Shown: positions 1 through 8,922 of the stretch, piece by piece
Layout: each line of letters opens with the position of its first letter
Position numbering within the stretch: position 1 is the first letter of the stretch
Notes under the pieces: generated by a model
What the model was told of the DNA's origin: nothing
The model's database searches: none
Seen by the model: the letters and a program-made list of their open reading frames with translations, nothing else
Made by a program: the position numbers and the translations under genes
Assembly: GCA_041482015.1 (NCBI GenBank)
Contig: JBGPCZ010000003.1
Span: 1-64,000 of the forward strand
Direction: 5' to 3'
DNA length: 64,000 nt
From: JACQFK01 sp041482015
GTDB taxonomy: Bacteria > Planctomycetota > MHYJ01 > JACPRB01

Positions 1-719
1 AGGGCTTTACGCTGATCGAACTGATGATCGTGATCGCGATCATCGCCATCATCGCGGCGATCGCCATCCCGGGCCTGCTGTCCAGCCAGCGCGCGTCGAA
101 CGAGCGGAACGCGTCCGCGTCGCTCAAGACGCTGGCGTCGGCCGAGGCCGACTTCCGCGGCAACGACCGTGACGGCAACGGCGTTCAGGACTTCTACACG
201 GGCGACGTGGCGGGGCTTTTCACGCTCGCCCCCATCGGTGTAGCCGAGAGCATCAAGCTCATCGAGCTTTCCGTGGCACTCGCCGATGCGTCGTTGCTCC
301 CCTTTGGGGCTGCCGCCCCCAACCTGGCGGGGACGGTCGGTGCTGTCGGTGGTTTCGGTATCCAGTCTGCGAAAGCCGCCTATTGGTATCGGAAACTGAC
401 CACCGATGAGACCGGGGTCGCCTACGCCCTCGTGACCAACGGCCGGGGCGCCTTTAATGCTTCCGCCTGCTTCAACACCTCGAAGTTCGGGTTCTGCGCC
501 TTCCCCGACACCCGTTCTTCAGGGCGCAACGTCTTCTTCATCAACGAGGGGAATACGATCTACAAGCGAGGCGTCACCGCCGCGTATACGCGGCCCGGCA
601 CGGGCGCTATCCCCAACGGTGCCATCGCGGTCGCGAATCTGACCGGGGCGGGCGGGAACAACCCTGCGGTCTGGCCCACCGATGCCCTGCTCGCCACCGA
701 CTACAGCAAGATGGACTAA
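1..719 (+). CDS. Prepilin-like protein, 5' end outside window
   Basis: The reading frame is open from the first bases and begins with the class III prepilin signature GFTLIELMIV, so the short leader and true start lie just upstream of the window. The leader would be cut before Phe by a PilD-type peptidase, and the hydrophobic helix would pack in a type IV pilus or type II secretion pseudopilus. After the helix comes the segment SSQRASNERNASASLKTL, a Gly/Asn/Asp-rich globular domain and a C-terminal region with NTIYKRGVT and RPGTGA. At over 230 residues it is longer than a typical pseudopilin. A close paralogue lies at 3416-4138. The family is clear; whether it is a major pilin, a minor pilin or a secretion pseudopilin cannot be told. 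Confidence 0.85.
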   Translation, partial: GFTLIELMIVIAIIAIIAAIAIPGLLSSQRASNERNASASLKTLASAEADFRGNDRDGNGVQDFYTGDVAGLFTLAPIGVAESIKLIELSVALADASLLPFGAAAPNLAGTVGAVGGFGIQSAKAAYWYRKLTTDETGVAYALVTNGRGAFNASACFNTSKFGFCAFPDTRSSGRNVFFINEGNTIYKRGVTAAYTRPGTGAIPNGAIAVANLTGAGGNNPAVWPTDALLATDYSKMD

Positions 720-743
720 CGCGCTCGCTCAGCCAATTGCGAC

Positions 744-778
744 CCCCCCGGATCCCTCGATCCGGGGGGTTCTGTTTT
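744..778 (+). terminator. Rho-independent terminator after the first prepilin gene
   Basis: A 10-bp perfect G+C-rich stem (744-753 pairing with 760-769) with a 6-nt loop is followed by the T-rich run TTCTGTTTT. It lies 25 nt after the stop of the prepilin gene and isolates it from the acyltransferase operon. Confidence 0.85.
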
Positions 779-930
779 GGAAAATGGATCCTTTGTCCGA
801 TGTGAGCGTCGGCGCGAAGAAATGGAGTGTACATTCCTGCCTGAACCCGCACTGACGCGAAACCACTTCGGTCAGCGGTAAGCCGGGCCTCGCCGGCCAC
901 GATGAATCGAGCCGAAGGGCCTGGGGACTC

Positions 931-2382
931 ATGAACTTCGCCAGCATCATCTTCCTCATCTTCCTCCCCACGACCTTCGCGCTGTACTGGCTGTCAAGAA
1001 ACCGGATTCTCCAGAACGTCGTGCTGCTGATCGCCAGCGTCGTCTTTTACGCCTGGTGGGATGTCCGATTCTGCGGTCTCATGCTCGGGTCGGCGCTTGC
1101 AGACTTCTATCTCGGACTTCTTATCGAGCGCCAGGCGACGCTCCGCCGAAAGCGGATCCTGCTTGGAATCAGTTGCGCCGCGAATCTTGGGCTTCTCGGT
1201 TTCTTCAAGTACTACAACTTCTTTTCGGACAACCTGCAGGCGATCGCCCACTCGGCGGGTTGGAGTATCCATCCCTTCACGCTCAACATCATCCTGCCGG
1301 CGGGAATCAGTTTCTACACGTTCCAGACCCTGGGTTACATCATCGACGTGTATCGCGGTTCGCTCAAGGCCTCCAGGAACGTGATCGATTACCTGGGCTT
1401 CGTCACGTTCTTCCCGCAGCTCGTCGCCGGTCCGATCGAGCGGGCGGGAAATCTGCTCCCGCAATTCCAGAATCCCCGCCGGTTCGAGTATGCGGATGCC
1501 GTCGATGGAAGCCGCCAGATCTTGTGGGGCCTGTTCAAGAAGGTCCTGCTCGCGGATACCCTGGGCGAAACGGTGGATGCCGTCTATGCGACGCCCATGG
1601 CGTTCGGCGGCGCCGCGCTGGCCTTCGCCACGATCTGCTTCGCCTTCCAGATCTACTGTGACTTCTCCGCGTATTCGGACATCGCCTCCGGGACGGCGCG
1701 TCTTTTCGGGTTCCGGCTCATGAGAAACTTCGCATACCCCTATTTCGCCCAAAGCATCCCGGAGTTCTGGAGACGGTGGCACATCTCCCTCTCCACCTGG
1801 TTTCGCGACTACCTGTATGTTCCCCTGGGAGGCAGCCGGGTGGGGCCCGGTCGTCGGGCCCTCATTGTACTGGTCACGTTCGTCGTGAGCGGTTTCTGGC
1901 ACGGCGCCCAGTGGACCTACCTTCTCTGGGGGACCCTCCATGGAATTGCGATGCTGCCCGCGGCAATCGGAAGAGGTCGAAGGGCCCTGAACGTCGCTGA
2001 CATCCCCGGCGGGGACTCCTCCTTCCCCCGACTCTCCACGCTCCTCAAGATGGCCGGCACGTTCGGCTTGGTATGCCTGGGATGGGTGTTCTTCCGGGCC
2101 CGGACCGTAAGAGAGGCGTTCCTAATCCTGGGGCGGATCCTGGGCGCGCCCTTCGCCCTGACCTCCGGAGCGCCGATCCCCACCGCCGTCCCTCCCGGCA
2201 GCCTGATCCTGTTGATCGCCGCCTTCGTACTGGCCGAATGGGTGCGTCGACGGGAAGCCCATCCCCTGGTCCTCGACCGGTGGGCCAGGCCCTTTCGTTG
2301 GGCGGCCTACACCTCGCTTGCCTGGGGAACTCTACTTCTTGGAACCGGCGAAAGCCGGCCTTTCATCTACTTCCAATTCTGA
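931..2382 (+). CDS. MBOAT-family O-acyltransferase (AlgI/DltB-like)
   Basis: This 483-residue polytopic membrane protein belongs to the membrane-bound O-acyltransferase family. Family members pass an acyl group, usually acetyl, across the membrane to an extracytoplasmic polysaccharide or glycan. The diagnostic region is present: RRWHISLSTWFRDYLYVPLGG and then GFWHG (His324, the presumed catalytic histidine), followed by LHG (His337). Length and topology fit AlgI-like members. The stop codon overlaps the next start as TGATG, so it is translationally coupled to an SGNH-like protein, the usual partner in AlgI/AlgJ-type systems. The substrate is unknown; the flanking pilin genes make a surface glycan or glycosylated pilus possible, but that is inference. 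Confidence 0.9.
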   Translation: MNFASIIFLIFLPTTFALYWLSRNRILQNVVLLIASVVFYAWWDVRFCGLMLGSALADFYLGLLIERQATLRRKRILLGISCAANLGLLGFFKYYNFFSDNLQAIAHSAGWSIHPFTLNIILPAGISFYTFQTLGYIIDVYRGSLKASRNVIDYLGFVTFFPQLVAGPIERAGNLLPQFQNPRRFEYADAVDGSRQILWGLFKKVLLADTLGETVDAVYATPMAFGGAALAFATICFAFQIYCDFSAYSDIASGTARLFGFRLMRNFAYPYFAQSIPEFWRRWHISLSTWFRDYLYVPLGGSRVGPGRRALIVLVTFVVSGFWHGAQWTYLLWGTLHGIAMLPAAIGRGRRALNVADIPGGDSSFPRLSTLLKMAGTFGLVCLGWVFFRARTVREAFLILGRILGAPFALTSGAPIPTAVPPGSLILLIAAFVLAEWVRRREAHPLVLDRWARPFRWAAYTSLAWGTLLLGTGESRPFIYFQF

Positions 2383-3326
2383 TGAAGCGGTACCTGCTGA
2401 ACGTCTTCCTCTTCCTCGCCGTTCAGGCGGTGCCCGCGGGGGCCCTCCTTTGGAAATGGTCTCATTCACCCTCCGACGGCTACCCGGCGGCCATCCTGGA
2501 CAAACATCGCAGGCTCGCTTCCCTCCCGCCCCCGAGAATCATTTTCATCGGCGGAAGCGGCGCCGCCTTCGGGTTGGATTCGCCCAGGATCGAGCGGGAG
2601 CTTGAACGGAATGCCGTGAACATGGGGCTTTACGCGCGCCTGGGCCCGGAGTTCATGCTCTCCGAGGTGAAGAGCTCCTTGAGGAGCCACGATGTCGTCG
2701 TTCTCTTATTTGACTATTCCCTCTGGATCCATTCGGCGTCGCGAGACGCCCTCGATGAGATCGTCTTCATCGATCTTCGTTCCCTCGGCTGGATGAGCTG
2801 GCCCGATCTGCACGTCTTCCTTGACCGAGGGCATCGAGCGATCGGAGCGGAGGCCAGGAGAACCCTCAGGGACTGGCTCCTTGGAGCCGATCCGGAACCG
2901 GCCTTGCCTCCGTACAGTCGCGCTTCCTTCAATGACCATGGGGATGTGGTGGCCCATGAATCGATGAAGAGGCCGGCGATCCAGGCTACCGGATTCCGCC
3001 TCCCCCATCACGATTCCGACCTGCTCCGGGATCGGATGACGCTTCTGAATGACTTTTTCGACCACTGTCGATCCAGGGATGTCTCCGTCTTCTTCGCGTA
3101 TCCTCCAATGATGCGGGAGACCTACTCGGCGCACGAGGAGGAGATCGTGGCCTTCCACGGCCTCCTCAAGCAGAAGCTCCGGATGCCGATCCTGGGAACT
3201 CCGGCCGATACCTCGTCTCCGGGGGAATACTTCTTCGACACTCCCGACCATCTCACGGCAGAAGGGAAGGCCCGCCGAACCACCACGCTGATCGGACAGC
3301 TTCGATCTGCGGGAATCGGAAGATAG
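2382..3326 (+). CDS. SGNH/AlgX-like partner of the MBOAT acyltransferase
   Basis: The start ATG at 2382 overlaps the acyltransferase stop by one base, which decides it over a longer in-frame reading. The 314-residue product has an N-terminal hydrophobic anchor (about residues 4-24). GGSGAAFGLD (Ser59) fits a block I serine of SGNH esterases and transferases, and a C-terminal FDTPDHLTAEG (Asp289-His290) fits the Asp/His block. Such proteins accept the acyl group from the MBOAT partner outside the membrane and place it on the sugar. Similarity between the two blocks is too weak to name a subfamily, so DUF1574-like or AlgJ/X-like are both possible. Confidence 0.7.
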   Translation: MKRYLLNVFLFLAVQAVPAGALLWKWSHSPSDGYPAAILDKHRRLASLPPPRIIFIGGSGAAFGLDSPRIERELERNAVNMGLYARLGPEFMLSEVKSSLRSHDVVVLLFDYSLWIHSASRDALDEIVFIDLRSLGWMSWPDLHVFLDRGHRAIGAEARRTLRDWLLGADPEPALPPYSRASFNDHGDVVAHESMKRPAIQATGFRLPHHDSDLLRDRMTLLNDFFDHCRSRDVSVFFAYPPMMRETYSAHEEEIVAFHGLLKQKLRMPILGTPADTSSPGEYFFDTPDHLTAEGKARRTTTLIGQLRSAGIGR

Positions 3327-3415
3327 CCACCCCGCCGGATTCGACGGCATGGCTCTTGCGCCAGAGGACGGCTCACTCCATACTTGGGCTGGGAAACGAC
3401 TTGACGGGGGCAACC

Positions 3416-4138
3416 ATGCGGCGGAACCAGGGCTTCACGTTGATCGAACTGATGATCGTCATCGCGATCATTGCCATCATCGCGGCGATTGCCATCCCCG
3501 GACTCCTGGCCAGTCAACGGGCCTCCAACGAACGCAACGCATCGGCGTCGCTCAAGACCGTCACGGCCGCCGAGGCCGATTTCCGCGGCAACGATCGCGA
3601 CGGGAACAAGGTTCGTGATTTCTGGACCCGGGATCTGTCGGGGCTCTACTCCCTCTGCCCCACCGGGGTCGCGGAGCCCATCAAACTGATCGAACTTTCC
3701 GTCGCCCTGGGCGACACCCTCCCCCTGGGCGTCGGCGTAACGGCTGCCGGAACGGAGCCCGCCATCGCCAACTTCGGCCTCCAGTCGGCCAAGGCCAGCT
3801 ATTGGTACCGGGTCTTCCTCCAGGACGAGACGGGCGCGGCCTACGCGAACATCACGAACGGCCAGGCCCCCTGGGCGGCCCTTGCCGCTTTCCACACGGA
3901 GAAGTTCGGGTTCTATGCCTTCCCGGACAGCCGCGCCATGGGGCGTAATATCTTCGTCATCAATGAGAGCAACACGATCTACAAGCGCGGGGTCACCAGC
4001 ACGTACGTCCGCCCCGGCACAGGGGCCGTGCCCAATGGCGTCATCCCTGTGGCACAACTCACCGGGCCGGCAGCAACCCCCAGCACGCAGTGGCCCACCG
4101 ACGCGCAACTCGCGTCCGATTTCAGCAAACTGGATTGA
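3416..4138 (+). CDS. Prepilin-like protein, paralogue of the gene at 1-719
   Basis: The ATG at 3416 gives MRRNQGFTLIELMIV, the correct short positively charged leader with Gly before the Phe cleavage site, so the 20 further in-frame residues upstream are rejected. The 240-residue protein has the prepilin helix (FTLIELMIVIAIIAIIAAIA) and then a globular domain. It matches the first prepilin over almost the whole length: ASNERNASASLKT, GNDRDGN, the KLIELSVALGD region, NTIYKRGVT, RPGTGA and the final SKLD/SKMD. It starts 89 nt after the SGNH-like gene; CATACT near 3380 could be its -10. Either a recent duplication or two subunits of one fibre would explain the pair. Confidence 0.88.
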   Translation: MRRNQGFTLIELMIVIAIIAIIAAIAIPGLLASQRASNERNASASLKTVTAAEADFRGNDRDGNKVRDFWTRDLSGLYSLCPTGVAEPIKLIELSVALGDTLPLGVGVTAAGTEPAIANFGLQSAKASYWYRVFLQDETGAAYANITNGQAPWAALAAFHTEKFGFYAFPDSRAMGRNIFVINESNTIYKRGVTSTYVRPGTGAVPNGVIPVAQLTGPAATPSTQWPTDAQLASDFSKLD

Positions 4139-4153
4139 GGTCCCGGCCGCCGG

Positions 4154-5011
4154 CTACGGCTCCCGGCAGAGGAGATCGCAGAGGCTGTGGACCACGATCT
4201 CCATGCCGGAAAGCGCGTGCTCCTGCGCGGGAGTGGGCGTGACCAGGCACTCGCGCGCCACCGTGTAGTGGGCCAGCGCGATCAGGTAGCTGTCGAGAAT
4301 CCGTCCCGGGTCGCCCCGCGCCGCCTTCTCGGTCGTCCCGCGATCGGCCGCCCGCGTCCCCTCGTCCAGGTGGCGGGCAAAGTCCACCTCGCAGAAGCGG
4401 CGAGATTCCGGGGTCACCTCGCCTTTCTCCTCGGCCGCCCGGACCACCGCCGCGCCGATCGAGCAGGCCTTCGAGCGCGCCCGCCACTCCCTTTGAACCG
4501 CGGGCTTCGTCCCCTCGGCCGACGCCAGCGCGTCCGCCGCCCGCGCCAGCTCCTCAAGCGCGCCCGCCTTCAGGTCGCGCGGCGCGTACTCGGCGAAGCT
4601 CGACGCGACCGTCAGCAGCGTGAAGCGGCGGATCAGCAGCGCGATCGACCCCTGGAAGGGCGAACCCGCGCCGGCCGGCCGGCGGGCCCGCTCGACGAAA
4701 TGGCGAGCCAGCCGTTCCGCCGATTCGGCCTTCAGATCCTCCGGGGCCGCGCGCGACAGGAGGTCGACGTCCGCCTCGTCCCCGCGCGCGAGCAGGATCG
4801 GGGCGTCGGCGCCTTCCATCTCCCGCAGCCGCGCGAAGATCCGCGCCCGCGCCGCGCACGCCTCGGCGTCGCGCCGCGGGCCGATCGACTCGAGGATCGC
4901 GGTCAGTTCCTGGGGCGTCTTCGCGGACGCCAGGTCGATGGACTCGCCGCCTCGTCCCGGCGATGCACACGAGGCGACCAGGAGAGCCGACAGGACGACG
5001 GGGACCCTCAC
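4154..5011 (-). CDS. Putative lipoprotein of unknown function
   Basis: I do not recognise this family. The 285-residue product has a lipoprotein signal: a short hydrophobic stretch ending LLVASC, so Cys15 is the likely lipidated residue. The rest is Ala/Arg/Glu-rich and predicted helical, with no catalytic motif that I can see. It starts with GTG one base after the pcm stop; the overlapping purine-rich sequence around 5011-5025 can serve as its ribosome binding site. It is the last gene of the tilS-pcm operon. A role at the outer membrane is inferred from the lipobox only. Confidence 0.7.
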   Translation of the reverse strand: MRVPVVLSALLVASCASPGRGGESIDLASAKTPQELTAILESIGPRRDAEACAARARIFARLREMEGADAPILLARGDEADVDLLSRAAPEDLKAESAERLARHFVERARRPAGAGSPFQGSIALLIRRFTLLTVASSFAEYAPRDLKAGALEELARAADALASAEGTKPAVQREWRARSKACSIGAAVVRAAEEKGEVTPESRRFCEVDFARHLDEGTRAADRGTTEKAARGDPGRILDSYLIALAHYTVARECLVTPTPAQEHALSGMEIVVHSLCDLLCREP

Positions 5012-5012
5012 C

Positions 5013-5657
5013 TCATCTCCCCCAGCCTTCGGCCCCCACCAGCTTCACGAGCGTGCAGGCGCAGACTTTCTTCTTCTTCACGAACCCGTCCTCGCGCTTC
5101 AGGACAAAGAGTTCCTGCTCCGTCTCGTCCCCCACCGGGATCGCCATCGACCCGCCCTCGCTCAACTGCTGGACGAGGGAGACCGGCAGCGATGGCGCGC
5201 CGGCCGTCACGATCACCCGGTCGAAGGGCGCCTCTTCCGGCCATCCGAGCGTCCCATCCCCCACCTTGAAATGAGCGTGGCCGACCCCCGCCTGTTCGAG
5301 ATTCTCTTTCGCCCACTCCGACAGCTCGGGCAGCCGCTCGACCGTGTAGACGTCCGCGCCCATCGCGAGCAGGATCGCCGTCTGGTAACCGGACCCGGTG
5401 CCGATCTCGAGGACCTTCTCGGCCCCGCGCAACTCCAGGGCCTCGGTCATCGTCGCGACCATGTACGGCTGCGAGATCGTCTGGTTCGCGCCGATGCCCA
5501 CGGGATGGTCCTCGTAGGCGTAGTCGCGAAGCAAAACGGGCAGGAACAGCTGCCGGGGCACGCGACGGAACGCGTCGAGCACGCGCTCGCTCTTGATCCC
5601 CCGCGCCCTCAGCTGCTCCTCGACCATCCGCAGCCGAAGGCCTTCGTAGTCGCTCAT
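5013..5657 (-). CDS. pcm: Protein-L-isoaspartate O-methyltransferase
   Basis: The 214-residue protein methylates L-isoaspartyl residues in aged proteins with S-adenosylmethionine, allowing their repair. The family motifs are present: the N-terminal MVEEQLRARGI, RVPRQLFLP, the substrate-side QTISQPYMVA (residues 59-68) and the SAM-binding motif I VLEIGTGSGYQTA (from residue 82), then FDRVIVTAGAP. The length is normal for bacterial Pcm. It starts 6 nt after the tilS stop and is followed with no real gap by a lipoprotein gene, so the three are co-transcribed. The Lys-rich KKKKV segment near the C terminus is unremarkable. Confidence 0.95.
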   Translation of the reverse strand: MSDYEGLRLRMVEEQLRARGIKSERVLDAFRRVPRQLFLPVLLRDYAYEDHPVGIGANQTISQPYMVATMTEALELRGAEKVLEIGTGSGYQTAILLAMGADVYTVERLPELSEWAKENLEQAGVGHAHFKVGDGTLGWPEEAPFDRVIVTAGAPSLPVSLVQQLSEGGSMAIPVGDETEQELFVLKREDGFVKKKKVCACTLVKLVGAEGWGR

Positions 5658-5663
5658 GAGGCA

Positions 5664-7121
5664 CTACCCCTGGGCGCTCGGCTCCTCGATCCGCCTCGCC
5701 TTGAGCTTGAGCACTTTTTTGGTCGCGTCGGTGATCTTCACCTCGTCGCCGATCCGGTAGCCGACGACCCAGACGATCCGCGAGTCGTCGGTCACGATCG
5801 GAACGCGGTCGCGCACGGTTTTCGGGACCTTGTTGTCGATGAAGAACTTCTTGAGCTTGGTGCTCCCGCGGGAGCCGAGCGGGACGAAGTGGTCGCCGCC
5901 CTTCCGGAGCCGGAGGATGAGCGGCCCCTGGAGCTTCTCGAAGTCGATGATCTCCTCGGTGTAGTCCTTGTTCTTGATGTACTCCTTCATGCCGACGATC
6001 TTCCCCTCCTGGATCTCCGCCTCGATCTGGAGGTTGAGCTTCTTGATGACCGTCTTCCCCGGCACCTTGATCTTGCGGAGCGCGAACTTGATGGGCGGCG
6101 GCGGCGCCTTGGGCTGCGCGATCTTCAGGATGTACCCCTCGCGCCGCGCCTCGATGCCGCGCGGCAGGCGGATCGCCTTCTGGTAGGCGTGATCGCCGCA
6201 GAGCGAGATGATCTCCAGGTAGTGCTCGAAGTTGAGCTGCGGAACGCGTCCGAGCACCGTCTTGACGGCGCGGTCGATGATCAACGTCTGGATCGCCGGC
6301 GGCAGCTTCGAGAACTCTTCCACCGACAGGCAGACCTCGCCCTCGCCCGAGATCATCTTCGTGTTCTCGTAGACCTCGTTGGCGATCTCGCGGAGCAGCA
6401 GGTAGAACGAGCCCGCCGTCTGCCCGAGCTTGACAAGCGCCATCTTGACGCGCGGGTTGAACTCGGCCTCGAGCATCGGGAAGAGCTTGTGCCGGATCTT
6501 GTTCCGCGTGAGCGACGTGTCGAAGTTCGTGAGGTCGGTCTTGTACGCGATCCCCTTCTCGCGCAGGTACGTCTCGATCTCGTAGCGCTCGATTTCGATG
6601 AGCGGCCGGACGACGAAGAGGTCGTGCTTCCGGGAGATGACGCGGATCGGGGCCATGCCCTTGAGGCCGCGGAGGCCCGTGCCGCGCAGGATGCGGTGGA
6701 GGATCGTCTCGGCCTGGTCGTCGAGGTTGTGCGCGAGGCCGATCTTCTGGGCGTTGATCTCGAGCGCAGCCTTCTCGAGGTACTCGTGCCGGAGCTCGCG
6801 GCCGGCCTCCTCGAGGGTCTTCCGCTCCTTCTCCTGGAAGGCCTTGACGTCGACCCGCGCGGAGTGGAACGGCAGCTTCATCTTGGCGGCGAGGTCCTTC
6901 ACGAACTCCTCGTCCTCGTCGGAGGCCTTGCCGCGGAGCCCGTGGTTGACGTGGCCCACGTGGATCTTCCAGTTGAGCTGCTGGACGTCGTTGAGGTCCT
7001 TGAGGATGTGGAGCATGGCGACCGAGTCGGGCCCCCCGCTCACGGCGCAGAGGACCGTCTCGCCCTGCCGGATGAGGTCGTACCCCTCGATGGTCAGGTA
7101 CACCTTTTTGAGGATGTTCAC
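5664..7121 (-). CDS. tilS: tRNA(Ile)-lysidine synthetase
   Basis: TilS uses ATP to attach lysine to C34 of the CAU-anticodon tRNA-Ile, changing its reading from AUG to AUA. The N-terminal PP-loop SGGPDS (residues 28-33) is intact, followed by HVNHGLRG, AHNLDDQAETILHRILRGTG and the RPL motif typical of the family. The substrate-binding and C-terminal TilS domains follow, with LRLRKGGDHFVPLG and LKKFFIDNKVPKTVRDRVPIV near the end. Its 485 residues are normal for the long form. Start is GTG at 7121. Unlike its neighbours the protein is rich in Lys, Ile and Glu. Two TATAAT sequences lie just upstream. Confidence 0.96.
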   Translation of the reverse strand: MNILKKVYLTIEGYDLIRQGETVLCAVSGGPDSVAMLHILKDLNDVQQLNWKIHVGHVNHGLRGKASDEDEEFVKDLAAKMKLPFHSARVDVKAFQEKERKTLEEAGRELRHEYLEKAALEINAQKIGLAHNLDDQAETILHRILRGTGLRGLKGMAPIRVISRKHDLFVVRPLIEIERYEIETYLREKGIAYKTDLTNFDTSLTRNKIRHKLFPMLEAEFNPRVKMALVKLGQTAGSFYLLLREIANEVYENTKMISGEGEVCLSVEEFSKLPPAIQTLIIDRAVKTVLGRVPQLNFEHYLEIISLCGDHAYQKAIRLPRGIEARREGYILKIAQPKAPPPPIKFALRKIKVPGKTVIKKLNLQIEAEIQEGKIVGMKEYIKNKDYTEEIIDFEKLQGPLILRLRKGGDHFVPLGSRGSTKLKKFFIDNKVPKTVRDRVPIVTDDSRIVWVVGYRIGDEVKITDATKKVLKLKARRIEEPSAQG

Positions 7122-7141
7122 GTGCGTGGCTTCCGAGGTTG

Positions 7142-7169
7142 ATTATACGCGCTCCGGGGGTGGATTATA
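7142..7169 (-). promoter_or_regulatory. Tandem -10 elements for tilS
   Basis: Reading the minus strand there are two exact TATAAT hexamers (7169-7164 and 7147-7142), 22 bp apart. The nearer one is 20 nt from the GTG start of tilS, leaving a predicted leader of only about 13 nt. No good -35 is visible for either. Confidence 0.6.
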
Positions 7170-7202
7170 GGAAGGGCAGGAACGTCAGCAAGGCAATTGC
7201 GG

Positions 7203-7208
7203 TATACT
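7203..7208 (+). promoter_or_regulatory. -10 element TATACT, predicted leaderless
   Basis: TATACT ends 7 nt before the ATG at 7216. Transcription would therefore begin at or next to the A of the start codon, giving a leaderless mRNA. It is divergent from the tilS promoters. Confidence 0.6.
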
Positions 7209-7215
7209 TACCTTC

Positions 7216-7647
7216 ATGCGAACGGGAGACCCGCTGTTCCGCCCGCTGCCGGACTCCTACGAACTGCCTCCGCTTCCAGACCCGCCTCCGGTGGTGAAGG
7301 GACGTTCCTGGGGGGCGACCGTCGGTGGACTGATCCTTCTCGCCGTCACCTTCTGGGGCCTCCTCTCCCTTGGGCCGTTCTTCGAGGAGGCCTACGCCCA
7401 GATGCAGCGCCCCAAGCCGGCCGCCACCGAGGTTGTTCTTCGCCTGTCGCAAGGGCTCCGTAGCTGGATTATTCCCGCCGTGCTGCTGGGTCTCCTCTAC
7501 CCGTGGTGGCTCGGTAAACCGGCGAGCGGAAGGGGCGGTCGCCTGGCAAGGACTCTCTCCGTGCTTACGGTGGTGAGTTTTGGGTCCTGGGCGGTTTGGG
7601 CGCTCTTTCAGCCCCTCGTGGCGATCCCCGGACCGCTCTCGAAGTGA
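7216..7647 (+). CDS. Small membrane protein of unknown function
   Basis: The product is 143 residues with a Pro-rich N terminus (PLPDSYELPPLPDPPPV) and three predicted membrane helices at about residues 34-53, 83-100 and 112-132. I do not recognise the family. No ribosome binding site is visible; instead TATACT lies 7 nt before the ATG. It is a single-gene unit between divergent tilS and the convergent amidohydrolase operon, whose last stop is only 3 nt away. The composition and start context support a real gene, but nothing in the sequence indicates its function. Confidence 0.65.
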   Translation: MRTGDPLFRPLPDSYELPPLPDPPPVVKGRSWGATVGGLILLAVTFWGLLSLGPFFEEAYAQMQRPKPAATEVVLRLSQGLRSWIIPAVLLGLLYPWWLGKPASGRGGRLARTLSVLTVVSFGSWAVWALFQPLVAIPGPLSK

Positions 7648-7650
7648 GGG

Positions 7651-8922
7651 CTACTTCTTCGGCTTGAGGTGCGAGAAGTACGGCGACTTCGCCTTGTCGT
7701 ACAGCAGCTTGCCGTTGACGAACGTCAGGTCCACGAACGTGCGGTAGTCAAAGGGGTCGCCGTCGAGCACCACGAGGTCGGCGTCCTTTCCCTCCTCGAT
7801 CGAGCCGACCCGCGCGTCCACCCCGCAGATCTCGGCCGCCGTGATCGTGATCGATTCGAGCGCCGCCTGCTCGTCGAGCCCGCCCCGGATCGCGAACGCC
7901 GCCTCGAGCGGAAGGTTCAGAAGGTCGCGCCCGGCGATCCCCCCCGTCGACACGCCCTGCGTGATCGAGATGATCCCGAACTTGACCCCCGCCTTCTTCA
8001 ACAGGGCCGCCTGCTCGATCGACGACCCGGTCGGCCGGCCGGCGTCGCGGTCGGCGTGCTGCTTCGTCCGCACCGTCATCGTGCAGTAGGCCCGCGCGCG
8101 CCCGATCTCCTCGGGCATCGTCCAGCCTTCGACGACGTTGGTCAGCACCGCCTTGAACTTGAAGTCGTTCACGAGTTCCAGCGCCTTCTTGATCTGGTCG
8201 GCATCGCCCGCCGGCATCCGCGCGATCAGCTCCCCCTTGAGATACTTCACGTAGGGCTCGATCGCGGGGAGCGCGCGAGGGGGCGGCTGCTCGTTGGGCT
8301 TGAGCTTGTTCTCCGCGCGGCGCCGCTCGAACTCGCGTTCCTTCTCCAGCTGGTCGCGCGCCTTCTGGAAGTTCTCGCGGATGTCGTAGCGGTCGGAGGG
8401 CCCGCCGGTCAGCCAGGGGGCGAGCGAACCGCTCGCCGGCTCGAGGAGCACCATCCCCTCGAGCGTCCCGTACGTCATCTTGATGACCGCGTTCGACCCG
8501 CCCGAGCCGCCCCCGCCGCCGAAGAATCCGCCGCCGCCGCCCAGCTCGACATGCGCGCTCGTGATCCCGCCCGCGAGCGCCAGCTTGATCGATTCGCTGA
8601 ACGGGTCGAGCGCGTCCGCGACCTTCCCCGACGCGGGGTGGACCCCCAGGCCGCGCGCGCTGACCGCGATGAACCCCGGGAGCACGCGCCTGCCGGTCAC
8701 GTCGATCTTGACCGTGCCCTCGGGCAGGTCCACCGACGCGCCCACGCGCTGGATCTTATCGTCCTTGAGCAGCACGGTGCCGCTCTTGAGCACGCCCTTC
8801 GTGACGGTGTAGACGTCGCCGCCGACCAGCGCCGTGTAGACGGGTTTCTTCTCCGTCTTTGGAGCCTCCTTGGGAGGCTCCTGGGCGGCGAACAGGACGA
8901 GGGCCAGCGCGAATCTCATCAT
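7651..8922 (-). CDS. Secreted amidohydrolase paralogue 7, metal site lost
   Basis: This is the last gene of the amidohydrolase operon. The 423-residue product has a short signal peptide, a K/P/E-rich linker and then the composite amidohydrolase fold: the first beta-sandwich strands (ALVGGDVYTVTKGVLKSGTVLL), a TIM-barrel region and the C-terminal signature GSIEEGKDADLVVLDGDPF. Where the family has PGxIDxHxH it reads PGFIAVSARG, so both metal-binding histidines are missing, and the usual Asp after the last strand is not recognisable. It contains a Gly-rich loop (GGGGGFFGGGGGSGGS). Its start overlaps the stop of the preceding gene by 4 nt (ATGA). Hydrolase activity is doubtful; a structural or binding role is more likely. 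Confidence 0.85.
   Translation of the reverse strand: MMRFALALVLFAAQEPPKEAPKTEKKPVYTALVGGDVYTVTKGVLKSGTVLLKDDKIQRVGASVDLPEGTVKIDVTGRRVLPGFIAVSARGLGVHPASGKVADALDPFSESIKLALAGGITSAHVELGGGGGFFGGGGGSGGSNAVIKMTYGTLEGMVLLEPASGSLAPWLTGGPSDRYDIRENFQKARDQLEKEREFERRRAENKLKPNEQPPPRALPAIEPYVKYLKGELIARMPAGDADQIKKALELVNDFKFKAVLTNVVEGWTMPEEIGRARAYCTMTVRTKQHADRDAGRPTGSSIEQAALLKKAGVKFGIISITQGVSTGGIAGRDLLNLPLEAAFAIRGGLDEQAALESITITAAEICGVDARVGSIEEGKDADLVVLDGDPFDYRTFVDLTFVNGKLLYDKAKSPYFSHLKPKK

Noticed and set aside
3356..3415. Earlier start for the second prepilin
   Set aside because: It would place 20 extra residues before the short charged prepilin leader, destroying the class III signal.
4620..7142. 840-codon open frame on the plus strand opposite tilS and pcm
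   Set aside because: It runs antisense through two unmistakable genes, and its protein is a Leu/Arg/Asp-rich shadow of high-GC codon use.
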